Shown here: positions 45,776 through 57,300 of the stretch, piece after piece | Numbering within the stretch: the first letter of the stretch is position 1 | Layout of the letters: each line of letters starts with the position of its first letter | Assembly (NCBI GenBank): GCA_007922305.1 | Contig: ML677334.1 | Coordinates: 21,157,626-21,221,625 of the forward strand | DNA: 64,000 nt | DNA from: Dermatemys mawii | Taxonomy: Eukaryota; Chordata; Testudines; Dermatemydidae | Direction of reading: 5' to 3' | Notes under the pieces: generated by a model | Told to the model about the DNA's origin: nothing | Databases searched by the model: none | The model's input: only the letters and a program-made list of their open reading frames with translations | Program-made: the position numbers and the translations under genes

Positions 45776-46055
45776 AATGAGAGCAGGATTGTCTTGTGGT
45801 TAAGCCACTGGACCTGGGATTCAGAAGATCTGGGTTTAATTCACACCTTTGTCACAGACTCTGTGACCTGAGGGAAATCATGTAATCTCTCTGGGTCTCA
45901 GTTTCTTATTTATAAAATTGGAATAATACCACTTCATGTCCTCCTCCCTTTGTCTGTCTGTGTAGACTGTAAAATCTTTGGAGCTGGGAGTGGCTTTTAA
46001 TATGTGTTTGTAAAGAACACTGGGCCTCAGTCTTGGATGGCACTTCTAGGCATCG
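45776..46055 (+). mobile_element. tRNA-derived MIR/CORE-like SINE, near full length
   Basis: The head has an A box-like 'gtggttaagccactgg' and B box-like 'gggtttaattc'. It continues with 'gtgacctgagggaaatcatg', 'tctctgggtctcagtttc', and the tail 'tagactgtaaaatctttgg', 'gtttgtaaagaacactgggc'. The tail again resembles the L2-like LINE 3' end. Confidence 0.8.
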
Positions 46056-46066
46056 TCTCTCTCCAC

Positions 46067-46582
46067 GGCCTGGTTTACACTACACAGTTAGGTCAACGTA
46101 AGGCAGCTTATATCAACCTAATTATATCAGTGTCTACACTATAGCCTTGTCGTGCCAATATAAGTGTCTTACAACACTGACATAATAACTCCCCCTCCAC
46201 AAGAGGCATAGAGCTTATGTTCATGAAGTTAGGGCAACAAAGTGTCTGTATAGACACTGCATTACTTACATTTGCTGTTGGCTGTCTTGTCCCCGGCTCT
46301 GTGCTCCCAGCTGGTCTGCTGCCTGGAGGCTCCCTGCCCAGGGAACTGAGAAGTCTGGGCGGCTGGCCCCTTCCCTCCTCCCCACCCCGAGCTGGGAGTG
46401 GGGAGCCAAGAGCCCTGAGGGGCAGCTGGGCTTTGAGCAGGGAGCAGCACAGATCTGAGAGCCTCTCAGCCCCCAAATCTGCTCTCTTTATGTCAGTGGA
46501 AGCACTCCACTAACAGAAGGAGGGTAGTATCCTGTAAATTGGCCTAACCTAGAGTGACTTAGGGCTGTACTGTAGACATGCC
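46067..46582. mobile_element. MITE with GGCCTGGTTTACACTAC ends, 516 bp
   Basis: The left end 'ggcctggtttacactacac' and the right end 'gtactgtagacatgcc' (reverse complement 'ggcatgtctacagtac') are inverted. The GC-rich centre (46290-46460) carries short ORFs that are not genes. It belongs to the same superfamily of ends as 50861-51078 and 54586-54848. Confidence 0.7.
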
Positions 46583-48244
46583 CCCCGCCCCACTCACTTT
46601 CAGTCAGCACAACATGGAGCCCAGTGACATCACAACATGGAAAAGAAACTACCCTGTTACATAAAAAGAACTTCTGCAGACTAACCGGAATGAGAGATCC
46701 TCTTGCATGGAAATATTATAAAGGCAATAAGGAAGCTGCTCTTGCTGTGTCTTTAATTCCCTTCAGTCAGGTCAATTTCAACTCTGTTGCTGATGGTAGA
46801 AGATTGCATAATTGTAATACAAATAACAATAATAAAACACAAACCAACCTGTGTACACTAAAACTATAGTGCTTTTCTCCCCTGATGCCGCTGGAGTAAT
46901 TTCTCTGATCATGATAGTCACTGTGGTGCAACTGAAAGCAGAATTTTGCACCTCATCCATTTTTTAAAATAAGAACATAAATGAATGCAAGTTTTGTGTG
47001 AAATGTTTAAAATGTACCAACAGTCTTTACTAACTGACCTTGTAAAAAGACACTCAATATGGTCTTTTGCGATATGCATTTCCTGTTTCATTGCAACCTC
47101 CAGATGAGAGTCCCTGTTCCTGAGAGAATGACTGAGATTAGCTTTTGTGGTTCACTTTTGATCCTGCAAGTAAGGATAAGAAATACAGCTGAAACTAAAG
47201 TCTTCCTTATACATTTTTTCTTCTGTGAGTACTTTTGAATATCAGGTGTTAAATGAGTGGGTGGGGGAAATTCAAGTTTGGGTTTAACCAGACCTCAGAA
47301 AAAATGGTTTTGGTGGAACTTCCCAAACCTTTTCTCACCCTCTGGTCCATTATGAAAGATTTTGCTGATTCTATGTGATTTCCATACTCAGTTTGAAATA
47401 CATTGTTTTCGGTCATTTACACTTGCAACATTCCAAGTGCCTCCAAATTTAGCTTTGTAAATCAGATCCCTCTATTTACTTTTCAATCCTAATATTAGTT
47501 CTATAGAATTGGATGATACAGCCCTTATTCAGACAAAGCCCTCACTGACTTTAATGAGAGCCGTACCTAAATAAGGAGTGTAAGATCAGAACATCAATTG
47601 TCCACCATCAGCAATGGAGTTGAAATTAACCAGACTGAAGGGAATTACACACACAGCAAGAGCAACTTCCTGATTTTGTATTAACAAGATAAAATGAAAG
47701 ATGCCTTTCAATATTTCCGCATAAGAGAAGTGCTCATTCCAATTAGACTGCAGAAGTGCTTTTTATGTAACAGCGTAGTTTCTTTTCCATGTTGTGATGT
47801 CACGGGGCTCCTTGGAGTGCTGACTGAAAACGAGAGGTGGGGAGAAAGCAAACTATGCATGACGGACTATTTTAACGATATTTCTTGCATGAAACCATTA
47901 AGCTTTAATCACCAAGGCATGACATTATAGAAGTGAAATGAAATTTTAGGCTTTGAAGCTGAAACTGAGATACATTCTCATCTCATTCTCACCTGAGGTC
48001 AATGACAGGTAAAGGTGATAAGATGTTGGGAGGCAGGGTCCAATCACGCACTTTCTGAAATCAGTAGGACGTTTGCCTTGGACATCACTAGAAGCAGGTT
48101 CAAGTCCATTTTCTATCAAAATATTCTTTTAATTAATTGTGGTGCATTTTGAGGAGCAGTACCTATGGAAATGAATAATGTGAACACATCAAAAGATGAG
48201 GTGACTGCACACACAACACCAAATACAAAACTAGTTCAACTTTA
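46583..48244. other. Intergenic, few traces of repeats
   Basis: At about 47510-47590 'cccttattcagacaaagcc' and 'gtacctaaataaggag' form a small foldback. No gene is recognised. Confidence 0.35.
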
Positions 48245-48322
48245 GGCAGTAAGTTCTTTGGGGCAGAGATTGTCATTGACTTTACATTTATACAGTGCCT
48301 AGTACAATGGGGCTTCAAACTG
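48245..48322 (+). mobile_element. L2/SINE 3' tail fragment
   Basis: 'gcagtaagttctttggggc' with 'agagattgtcattgac' and 'atacagtgcctagtacaatg' is the shared SINE/L2 tail seen at 50690-50815. Confidence 0.65.
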
Positions 48323-48324
48323 TC

Positions 48325-48850
48325 TGGGTGGTGGCCGACAGTCCAGCTCAATAGTTAAAACCAGGCTCAGGGGGCCAGGAAGTGGAGATGGGAACCAAGG
48401 GTTGGAGCTGAAGTTGGAAATCGGAACCAAGAGTCAGAGCCATTGTCAGGAACTGGAACCAGAGGTTAGACCCTGAGCCAGGAACAAAAGCTGGAGTCAG
48501 GTGCTGGAGCAGGAACCAGGAAGGAATGTGACACTGGAAGACAGAACCAAGACAGGGCAAGAGCAGAAATGTTGAGCAGCCAGCAACCAGCTGCTGTTAC
48601 TGAGCTTAAAATCAGGCCTTCAGCCAATCCTACCACAACCCAGCTAGGGTGACCAGGTAGGAAGTGTGAAAAATCGAGACACCTTTTTTGAGGGGTGGGC
48701 AGAAGGATAGTTGCCTATATAAGACAAAGCCCCTAATATTGGGACGTCTGGTTACTGTAAACCCAGCTGAGCTCATTAATCAGCCTGGAGGCTAGCCTGG
48801 TTAATCCTCAGGCTCAGCTGGAAGTGCTCAATCCTGACACAGCCTGGCTG
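48325..48850 (-). repeat. Interspersed repeat, inverted partner of 51715-52055
   Basis: The reverse complement carries 'taaccaggctagcctccagg', 'gattggctgaaggcctg', 'ttttaagctcagtaacagc' and a run of 'ctgactccagcttttgttcc'-type units. These match 51715-52055 on the plus strand in the same order. It is interrupted by a small MITE at 48646-48759. Confidence 0.75.
48646..48759. mobile_element. Small MITE with AGGGTGACCAG ends, 114 bp
   Basis: The ends AGGGTGACCAG and CTGGTTACT are inverted, and the flanks are a perfect 9-bp repeat AACCCAGCT (48637-48645; 48760-48768). The interior has 'gtgaaaaatcgagacacc' and 'cctatataagacaaagc'. A second, partial copy lies at 62660-62742. Confidence 0.8.
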
Positions 48851-49039
48851 AGGCTTCTAGGCACTGCCTCATAATGAATGATAAATAATAATAGATCTTG
48901 TTGATTTTTCCCATGATAAAATTGATGAAATACAACGGCCTGCCCCTTCCCCTCAGTTTGCCTTCTCTTCCCCTTTCCCCTCCTAGAATTCTCTCCTTGT
49001 CCCCTTTCGCAGACACAAGAATTTCTCATCCCCTTTCCT

Positions 49040-50815
49040 CCTCTAACCCATCCACTTGACACAGTGGAGCGCGATCTTCTTGAAATCTTGCCGTCCCTTG
49101 GCTTCTGTGACTCTGTCCTCTCCTCTTACCTCTTTAATTGCTCCTACAGCATGTTCTTCGAAAGACACTCTTCATTCTTCCTTCAACTTTCTGTGAGGGT
49201 TCCACAGGGCTCTGGGCTCTGTCCTTTGTCCCTTTCCCTTCTCACTCTACACCTTACCTTTGAGTACTCTTGTCCACAAACACAAATTCAGCCACCATCT
49301 CCATACTGATGACTGTCAGATCTATCTGTCTCCTTCTGTCCAAACTACAATTTCACCTGTCTTAAAGCTGGTTGGAATTTTATTTGTTGAAACTGGGTTT
49401 TTGATGGAAAATGCCAATTTTAAAATCCGAACATTCAGAAAAATGGATCTCTTTAAATGAAATTTTGTTTAGAACCCCCTGTGAAATGAAGATTTTTGAA
49501 TATGTTAAAATAGCCCTGACAACATTTTCAGAACAATGAATTTTTATTTTTTAATTACTATTCAAAACAAAATTTATTGTTTTTATATAAGCCACATTGT
49601 TGAAGATTGAAATCAAAATGGAATGTTTCTATTTTGTCTAAACAAGACATTGAAATTGACCCCAAACTAGTATTTATGTGGAAGTTTGTTTTGTGGGAAA
49701 TTTTCAATTTGTATTTTTGTTTTTTATTTTTGTTCCATTTCAGCATGGAAAAAATCAATATAATGGATTTTCCATGAAACAGAATATCTGTTTCCTACCC
49801 AGTTCTAGCCTTTCCCTCTGATGTCTTCTCATAGATGTCTAACCATCAATTTAAGCTCGGCATGCCTAAAACACAGATCTTAATTATTCCCCCCAAACCT
49901 TCCCTACCTTCTTCCTTGATCACTGTGGACACCACCACCATCCTGCTTGTAACTAAGGTCCACACCTTGGGCGTTATCTTTGGCTCAAATTTCTCTCTAG
50001 GTCCCCACACCCAGGCTGCATCTAGATCTTACAGATTCTTTCAGTAGAACATCTCTGTGATTTGGCTTTTCCTATCCATCCACACAGCGAAAATGCTCAC
50101 CCCGGCTCTCAGCATCTCATGGTTCAATTACAGAAACATCCTTATTTCTGGCCTTGACAAATGCAATCTTGCCCCATTCATATCTATTCAGAATGCTGCT
50201 GCAAAGATCATTTCCTAGCCTGCTGCTTTTCCCAAGTCACCCCTCCTTTGAATCCCTCCAGTGGCTCTCCCTTCTCATGAAAAATAAGCCACTTGTCTTC
50301 ACTTTCAAGGTCCTTCACTGCCTGTCCCCTGCCCTCTCTCCCAACACCTACTTGTCATCTCTCATTCACTATTGAAATGTCAACCCCCACCTCTGATCAG
50401 TTCGTGATGCCAGCTTCCAGCTCCCACTTGTTGAATTTTCAGACAAGCATCTTTGTTTTCTCCCAAGCTGCCCCTCACACTTGGGAGGAACCCCTCAGAA
50501 ATAGCTGCAAAACTCTTGCACTTCAAATCCCTCCGTTGCCACAATTCCTATAAAATCTTGACAAGGATTAGACTTCCAGTATGCTGAAATCACAGCCTAT
50601 CATGCTGACCAGTATTGTCTCAATGTTCCCTTGTGCTTCCCCATCTGTTTGTATTCCTTTGTTGTCTCTTGCCTTGTACTTCCATTGTAAGGTCTGTCAG
50701 GTACAAGTTGTCTTTTTGTTCTATAATTGTACAGCACCAAGCACAATGGGATCCAGGACCTTGACTGGGGCTCCTAAGTGCTACGTTAATACAAATAATT
50801 ATTAATAGTACTAAT
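49040..50815 (+). mobile_element. L2-like LINE, ORF2 C-terminal half and 3' tail
   Basis: L2-type LINEs encode an endonuclease and reverse transcriptase. Pieces visible in order on the plus strand: DTVERDLLEILPSLGFCDSV; SVRVPQGSGLCPLSLSLLTL (RT motif with PQGS); then, one frame off, YHLHTDDCQIYLSPSVQTT, where HTDD is the decayed catalytic YADD box; after the nested insert MSNHQFKLGMPKTQILIIPP and HTLGVIFGSNFSLGPHTQA; then SFESLQWLSLLMKNKPLVFT and FKVLHCLSPALSPNTYLSSL. The 3' tail (50690-50815) has 'taattgtacagcaccaagc' and 'gactggggctcctaagtgc'. Frames are broken several times, so the copy is inactive and 5' truncated. It is split by a repeat at 49366-49808. Confidence 0.85.
49366..49808. mobile_element. 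Repeat nested in the L2-like LINE
   Basis: It starts 'agctggttggaattttattt' and ends 'tttcctacccagttctag'; the ends are an imperfect inverted pair. The body is very AT-rich ('gatggaaaatgccaattt'). Removing it rejoins the L2 frame between QTTISPVL and MSNHQFKLG. A partial copy lies at 41980-42090. Confidence 0.65.
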
Positions 50816-50860
50816 AGAATTATATATTGCACAGCTAGCAGTGCTAGTAACTTTCTTTGA

Positions 50861-51078
50861 GATGCGATCTACACTTAAAAATTAGATCGACTTCGCTACT
50901 TTGCTCAGGGCTGTGAAAAATGTCATGCCCTGAGACCCTAGTGTAGATGTGGCTCGGTCGACAGAAGAATTCTTCCATCAACCTAGCTACCGCCTCTTGG
51001 AGAAGTAGATTAACTACAGTGAGAGAAAAAAACACTTCCATCAATGTAGATGTAGCAGCTGTAGTGTAGACATGGCCT
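50861..51078. mobile_element. MITE with CTACACT ends
   Basis: 'gatgcgatctacacttaaaa' at the left and 'gtagtgtagacatggcct' at the right are inverted. The interior contains 'agaagaattcttccatcaac' and 'ctagctaccgcc', shared with 30478-30664. Confidence 0.65.
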
Positions 51079-51714
51079 GATACTCAGGAGAATCACACAT
51101 TTAAAAAAAAGTTGTTTTTCTCATGCAGTGTGAAATGTTCATGTAGAAGACTAATAATATTTGGAAAGTATAAAGGTATCCATTTACTCTAAGCAACCAT
51201 AGTACTAACACCACCACCACATCATATATTTTGGGCCTCATTCTCATGCACAGTAATACCCCTTTACACAACTCTGGCAACTTAAAGCGTTGTGGACGCA
51301 AATGTAATGTATGTCCATTTCAAGTCTCGTTTACACTGGTGAAGCTTTGTAAAAGGCCTCACAGCAAATGAGAACCAGGGCCATGCTATTTTCCATGCAC
51401 AAAGAGTGAATCATATCCTTTCCATCTGGATGGCTTATTTTAGACTGAGGAAGCCAGCAGGCAAAAGAAAGCAAATACAGAATTCCCAGGACAGAAGATA
51501 GAGCGTACTCCTCACTCCGTAAGATCCACTCCAGGCTGAGTGCCCTGACAGCTGTGTCCCTTAGCAGACAGAAATGGGAATGCCTTACATTTAAATAAGC
51601 AGGACACAGAAAAGAGTACGGGCTATACACATCCCATTGCAATACCGTATTACTTCGAGGTGGGGCAGGTGTGTTGGTGGATGACTGAAAAAACTGTTGT
51701 GTGGCTATTTCTTT
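51079..51714. other. Intergenic, no recognised feature
   Basis: The 103-codon minus-strand ORF 51331-51642 has no domain I recognise. Nothing else is seen. Confidence 0.35.
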
Positions 51715-52055
51715 AGCCAGCTAGGATATGCCAGGCTTGAACATCTTCAGCTGAGCCAGAAGACTAACCAGGCTAGCCTCCAGGCTGACGAAGGAGCTCA
51801 GGTTGGCTGTGGTTGGAGCCAGCCCACTCGGTTGGCTGAAGGGCCAGCAGGCCTGCTTTTAAGCTCAGCAGCAGCTCATCATTGACTACAGTGCTCCATG
51901 TTTCTGCTTGCAGCTCCAGTCTTGCCCTGCTGTACTTTTGTGTTGCTCCAACCCAGCATGGCCCTTCCTGACTCCAACTCTGACCCCTGGCTCTGGTTTC
52001 TGACCTGGCCCTCAACCTGATTCTAACCATTGAGTTGCACTGCCATTGCCCGCCT
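51715..52055 (+). repeat. Interspersed repeat, inverted partner of 48325-48850
   Basis: It includes 'taaccaggctagcctccagg', 'ggttggctgaagggccagc', 'cttttaagctcagcagcag' and 'ctgactccaactctgacccc' with 'tggctctggtttctgacc'. The last part is a degenerate tandem of about 12-20 bp units. Confidence 0.75.
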
Positions 52056-54585
52056 CTGATGGGATACTTGAGATATATTTGTTTACGGTCTAGTCAAAGG
52101 AAGCAGCCCTGTGGCCACATGTTCTAAGGTTGTTAGAAAATGAAAATATTGACCAGCAACTGATTAATATCTTATAAATATGCCTTGTGCCCATTTGTTA
52201 TACAGAGACGTGAATAAAAATCCCCTCCGAAAGATCCTGAGACTGCTTACTCAGGCAAAATTCCCATTGGTTTCCACAAGCCAGATTGTTCTTCGTGTGG
52301 AAGGGCCCGAGGGAAAGAAAACTCTGAGTTTTCCCATTCGGGACAGTTTGCTCTGCCACAGAACAGGATAAGTTCCCAAGTCTACAGATCCCCTGAGATC
52401 CAGACAAATGTAGGAGGATCCAATAGACGTCATCTGTACAGAGGCTGTTGTTCTTCAGCGGCACTCAGGGTCCCCCTATTCCCTCTTTCCCCCCAGCTCC
52501 AAACACCAGGGACTCCCCCACCTGTGGCTGAACCTGGATTTCCCCCTAAAGGGGGAGTTCCCCATAGCAGAGGGGACTCACAGAGAATAAATGCAGCATC
52601 CAGCTGTAAACCTTTCAGCAGATTTCCCAAGGGGCTTGTGGAGGGACTGAGTCTCCACCCCAATCCATCCCCTCAACTGTACCTGATTCTCACACCATTT
52701 CTGAACCCTTCAAAAACTCCATGGACAGGGGTTATGGTGTCAACTGAAAATGCCAATGAAGAAGTGGGAGGAGAGGGATAAAGAGGGGGTGACATCCAAG
52801 TACTGATCTTGGGGAGATGGTCCAGGTCAATCGTTTTATCTGAGTAAAACCTGAGGACCAAATTCTTCGCTGCATTGCTGTAAATTCATAGGAACTCCAC
52901 TAAAGAAGAATGCGGAGAACAGAAAGTATGTGATTTGTGAAGGCAGGATATGAGGGAGATGACAAGAGAACAGGGGAAGTTTACAGCCTTACACCGTGGT
53001 AGAGTTACTCCAGGAGAGCTGTTAGAGCAGAATTCGGTCCTGAGTGAGGACTTCAAGAATTGGCCCATGATATGTTGCGATGAGGTGACTCAGCGCTGAA
53101 GGGAAGAGCGTGACATTTGAAATGACTATAGAAGTTGGGTTAAACACACGATATAGATACAGCTTGCTAAAGATGCTCAGAATTTAAGAGGAAAGCACTG
53201 ATCCTCAACACAAAAAACAGATCCGAGCCGATCCGACCCCATAGGAATCAATGGGAGTTCTGACTGATGTCTAAGAGAACATAAGGATTAGGCCTCACAT
53301 TGTTCCAGAGGTTTTTAAATCATTTCCCCAACTGGTTTTTTTCCCTTTGATGTCTAGCACTGTGTACACTTGTAAACTTCCCCTATTGTTTTGCTACCTC
53401 CCCTGCGTTCTGTCTTCACGATTTATGTACTTTCTATTCTTCACATTCTTCTTCTTTCATGTCGGTTTAGTGATTCACTCTGCATCTTCTTTAGGGTCAA
53501 CAGTGGTGGTTTCACATTCCAGACTGAGTATTAAGTGTGGGGGCATTTACAGGAACTTGGAAGCATTACTATAACACTTGAAAGAAACTAAGGAGCTTCA
53601 CAAATAAGATTTAGGGTTTTTCACACATAAGCATCTTCAGTGATTTCCCTTTGTATAAACAAAGAAAGTAAAAATAATCATTAATGTAGCGTGATGACAT
53701 ATCAATGTGAACAGTTTCAGTGTGATGGTTTATTAAATCAAACTGTCTTTTCTTCTGTGTCTGACAGTGACATCTTTTGTTTATCCTGAATTAGTGCAAT
53801 TCATGAGTTTATCTTTGTATTTCTACGATGGGGGAATATTGCAGCTAGAATTCGATGGATGCAGTTTACCATGCCATTAAGTGTGTTCACCTAATTATTC
53901 CTGCTGCAACTCTTTATTCTTTATTAGAGATGAACCCAAACCAAAACTTCAGATCCAACCCCACCACCACCAAATTCTGTAATTCGGATCCAGACCTGTC
54001 ACTGGATAAGATTCTGATCCTAGTGGCTGGAACCCATCTTTCTTCCTTATCTCAACACTACATCTTGGGGCAAATTTTTTCTCTTAGATCCACATGGCCA
54101 CAAACACTAAGCCAGGCTGATCAAATGTGTGTTCCACCCCACACTCGTTTGAGGGCAGAGTATGAAATTGCCAAAGAAAAAAAATTCTAAGTTCATAGCT
54201 TCCCTCTTCCCTCAATATGCCTTGTCTTATCCTGGTTGTTTTTTTAAGCCTTGGGCACCCTTTATTTACATCTTTTACATCTTCAGTGCTTACCAAATAA
54301 TAATAATGGCACATCTCAATGCCAATATTCTTTCCCCTCACTCAGATCTAGTAAGAGGAGTTCCATCAACATAGGGGGAATGGAGCTCATATCAGCCAGG
54401 TGGACTAAAAGCAGAACAGGGAAAGAAGTCTTGGCCTCACGTATTGTTCAAGACTAAATGGTTTTATTTCCCACATTGGAAACTAGCCTCTTGGTCAGCA
54501 GAATAGTAAATATTTCAGCCCGATGAAGCAAAATTTAGATTCCTTCTCATTGTAAGGGGAAGAGCCAACAAGAAAGCCCTCAGTT
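52056..54585. other. Intergenic, weak repeat traces
   Basis: Around 53925-54130 'agatgaacccaaaccaaaac' and 'attcggatccagacctgtc' look like an old interspersed repeat seen again near 54850-55380. The small ORFs at 52198-52860 on both strands have no recognisable domain. Confidence 0.35.
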
Positions 54586-54848
54586 AGGGCTTGTATTCAC
54601 GTACAGTGCTGCAGCGCTTTAGTGAAGATGCTACTAAGCTGACTGGAGAGCTGCTCCCAGTGGCATAATTAATCCACCTCCCCAGGAAACAATAGCTACG
54701 TCGATGGGAGAAGCTCTCCCACTGACATAATATTGTCTACACAAGGATTAGGTGGGTATAACTACATTGGTTAGGAGTGAGGCTTTTTCACATCTCTGAG
54801 AGGAGATATAGTTATACCAATATATGTTTGTAGTGTAGACTTGGCCTT
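54586..54848. mobile_element. MITE with AGGGCTTGT/ACTTGGCCTT ends, 263 bp
   Basis: 'agggcttgtattcacgtac' and 'gtagtgtagacttggcctt' are an inverted pair. The interior has 'agctacgtcgatgggagaag' and 'ggtgggtataactacattgg'. Confidence 0.7.
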
Positions 54849-56524
54849 GGAGATGGACCTAAACCAAACTCCCAGGGCCAAACCTGTCCATATTTGGGAA
54901 AACTGAGATACAGATGTGAGCTTTTTAGCTCATGCCCATCTCTTCTTGGTTTAATAAAGCCCAGAAATAAACAGTAAAACAAAATAAGGTGCAGTATTCA
55001 AATTGATGGAGTAAGTGTTCTGTGGTGAAAATGGCAGAGAACTTTATCTTTCATACTAGACTTGTGCAACATTAGGCCATTTCAATGCACAGGTACTTGT
55101 GCCAAACCATTTAAGTTGCCATCTGTTCATTTCCCTTGAATTTTACTCCAGTTCAGATTTGAATGAACCCAAAACCTCAACAAAAATTTCTCCGCTGAGG
55201 AGCATCAAGTTCAACCGGACTCTAGGCTGAAACCAGGGGAAATGGCCACATTGTGTGCCAGTTCCGCAACAAAGTATAATCCTGCCCCAGTTCAGCAAAA
55301 GAATCACAAACAACAATGAATCTTTTGACAAATCTGGGCCCAGGTTTGTAACTCAAATTTGGGCACAGCTACAGTCCACTGTCCATTTCCCATTGTTTAG
55401 TGGATAACATTGCAAAATGCTGGGCAGCATCCCAGCATGTGAGATGCAATCATAACAGTAAATACTGCAGCTAGTTCCCCTGGGTGGTTTGTAAGTCAAA
55501 TGGCTAACCAGGGTCATATCATGAGTTCAAATAATTTCTACCAAAGTGGGCAACAGTCACAGGCAGTGGCTGTTGGTGAAACACGAGTGAAACACGAGAG
55601 GGGTTGTCAAAGCAAAAAAACCTAAACCATGGCAAACCTGCTGTGTGTTAAGGTTCATTAAGAAAAAGAATCTCTTAGAATAATGTTTGCAACCCTGGTC
55701 ATCCTGAAAACTGTTCACCAGTCAGAGGGGATACAATAGGCTTGCTTGCTGCCTTACTCCTCAAAAGAGCCATGTGGGAATCAGAAGAGAGGCTATCATG
55801 GAGACCATGAAGCACAAAAGAAAACTTTCCAAGAAGGGGAAGTCCCAGGACTCATCAGTGGGAGGAGAGTCCATTAAGAAGTTGATTTAGAAATGTTTCA
55901 TTTCACAGTGAAACTGACAAACATTTCCCACATTTGCTGGTGATGCTTCAGATTTCACTGAATTGTCATTGACACATGAACCCAAAACATAAAGTGACAC
56001 TAATCCATGGGTTTCATTTTGCCAAAACTGTGTGTTGTGTCTTTTGCTTGTTACACAACAACTGTAACCTGGAAGACATACACAATGAGGTCCAAATAAT
56101 CATGTGTACTAGCAACGTACAACATGCAAGGCTCAGCTACATACAGTCACTGCTGTTCTGGCCTGGTTCTGCTAGATGCAAAAACAGACAAACCAGTGAA
56201 GCCACTAAAGAGTTAAAACTATTTATAGGGTTATGATGACCCACTTCTTATACGCTACACTGTACAAAGTGTAACAAGCATATTTTGCATAGCTTTATCA
56301 CCTGATGAGGCAAAAAGTGAGGATACCATGGCACAACCATTTCCGTTTTATCTGGTGGGGAGTGGCCATCATACTGAACTCTCCCCTCGCTATCTTCTTT
56401 GTTTCTGTTCTTGAAAAATGCTAACTTTTAAATGATCCTTGAAACCCACATGCCTACAACTCTGAGTTCTTCCCTTTGGCCCCACACAGAATCCCAGGGC
56501 ATGATGCAGTACAGCAGGGATGCT
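54849..56524. other. Intergenic, no recognised gene
   Basis: It contains a short 11-bp tandem duplication 'tgaaacacgag' at 55577-55598 and repeat-like text around 55150-55380. No coding feature is supported. Confidence 0.35.
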
Positions 56525-56765
56525 CCTGTGGCTAGGGGCAGTCGCGATTCAGAAGATATAGGTTCAGTTCACTGCTCTGATATCGACTGACTGTGGGAAA
56601 GTCTTTTTGTACCTCAGTTCCCCATCTGGAAAATGGGGATAATAGCTTTTCTCTATCTTACAGGTGAGCTGTGGAGCTAAATGCATTAAAGATTGTGAGA
56701 TGTTAAGGCAATGGGGGCCGTATAAGCACCCTGGATAGAGCCAGCACTTTGTTCTAAGCCTATAT
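56525..56765 (+). mobile_element. MIR-like SINE
   Basis: 'tcgcgattcagaagatatagg' and 'ttcagttcactgctctgata' form a worn tRNA-like head. It is followed by 'ctgactgtgggaaagtc', 'tacctcagttccccatctgg' and 'aaaatggggataatagc', then 'ttacaggtgagctgtgga', the canonical MIR block order. Confidence 0.8.
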
Positions 56766-57029
56766 TTGTTGCTGGGAGACGTGATTTCCCTTGGTTGGAG
56801 ATCAATTAGTAGCATTCAGTCACCTTTCAGTTGCTATTTACCTTATCTAGATCTATGAGATCCCCAGAGTATGTGCAGGGCCCCTTTTATCATCACCATC
56901 ACCTCTCACCACTCACTGGCACACACTGCAAAGGATATGGCTGGTGCAAGCTGACAGAAAATGCTTCCTCTTTACTTAAGGAAATGGTACAATGTGTTCT
57001 ACTGACAGTTAAAACTAATTGTTCACTAA

Positions 57030-57300
57030 GTGCCTTGAGCCTCACCAGTATTTGGATGGGAGATCTCCAGGAAAAAAGCCAGGATGCTGAAAAGATGTGG
57101 CAACAGTCTCCTTCTGAGACAGCGCACTGGAAACACTGTGCTGTTTGCATTTGGATAAAGCATATTAAAGGTCCTAGGTACTGAGGATCTCGTGACACTT
57201 TGGGGAAGTACATGTTGTTAACCTCAGTATCCTGGTCAAATTCTAACTGATCACTTATGTCTATCTCTCCTGCAGTTTCATTTGGATGCAATAATTGTTG
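57030..57300 (+). mobile_element. 5S-rRNA-derived SINE
   Basis: The head 'gcctcaccagtatttggat' followed by 'gggagatctccaggaaaa' and 'agccaggatgctg' (57038-57090) matches the 3' half of vertebrate 5S rRNA (GTACTTGGATGGGAGACC...GGGAA...GGTGCTG), which contains the internal Pol III promoter. The body 'cattaaaggtcctaggtact' and 'ctggtcaaattctaactgat' then 'cagtttcatttggatgc' is a SINE body I know from reptiles. Only the 3' half of the 5S part remains. Confidence 0.6.

Noticed and set aside
57036..57092. Functional 5S rRNA gene
   Set aside because: Only the 3' half resembles 5S rRNA, with several changes, and it is followed by a SINE body and no T-run terminator.
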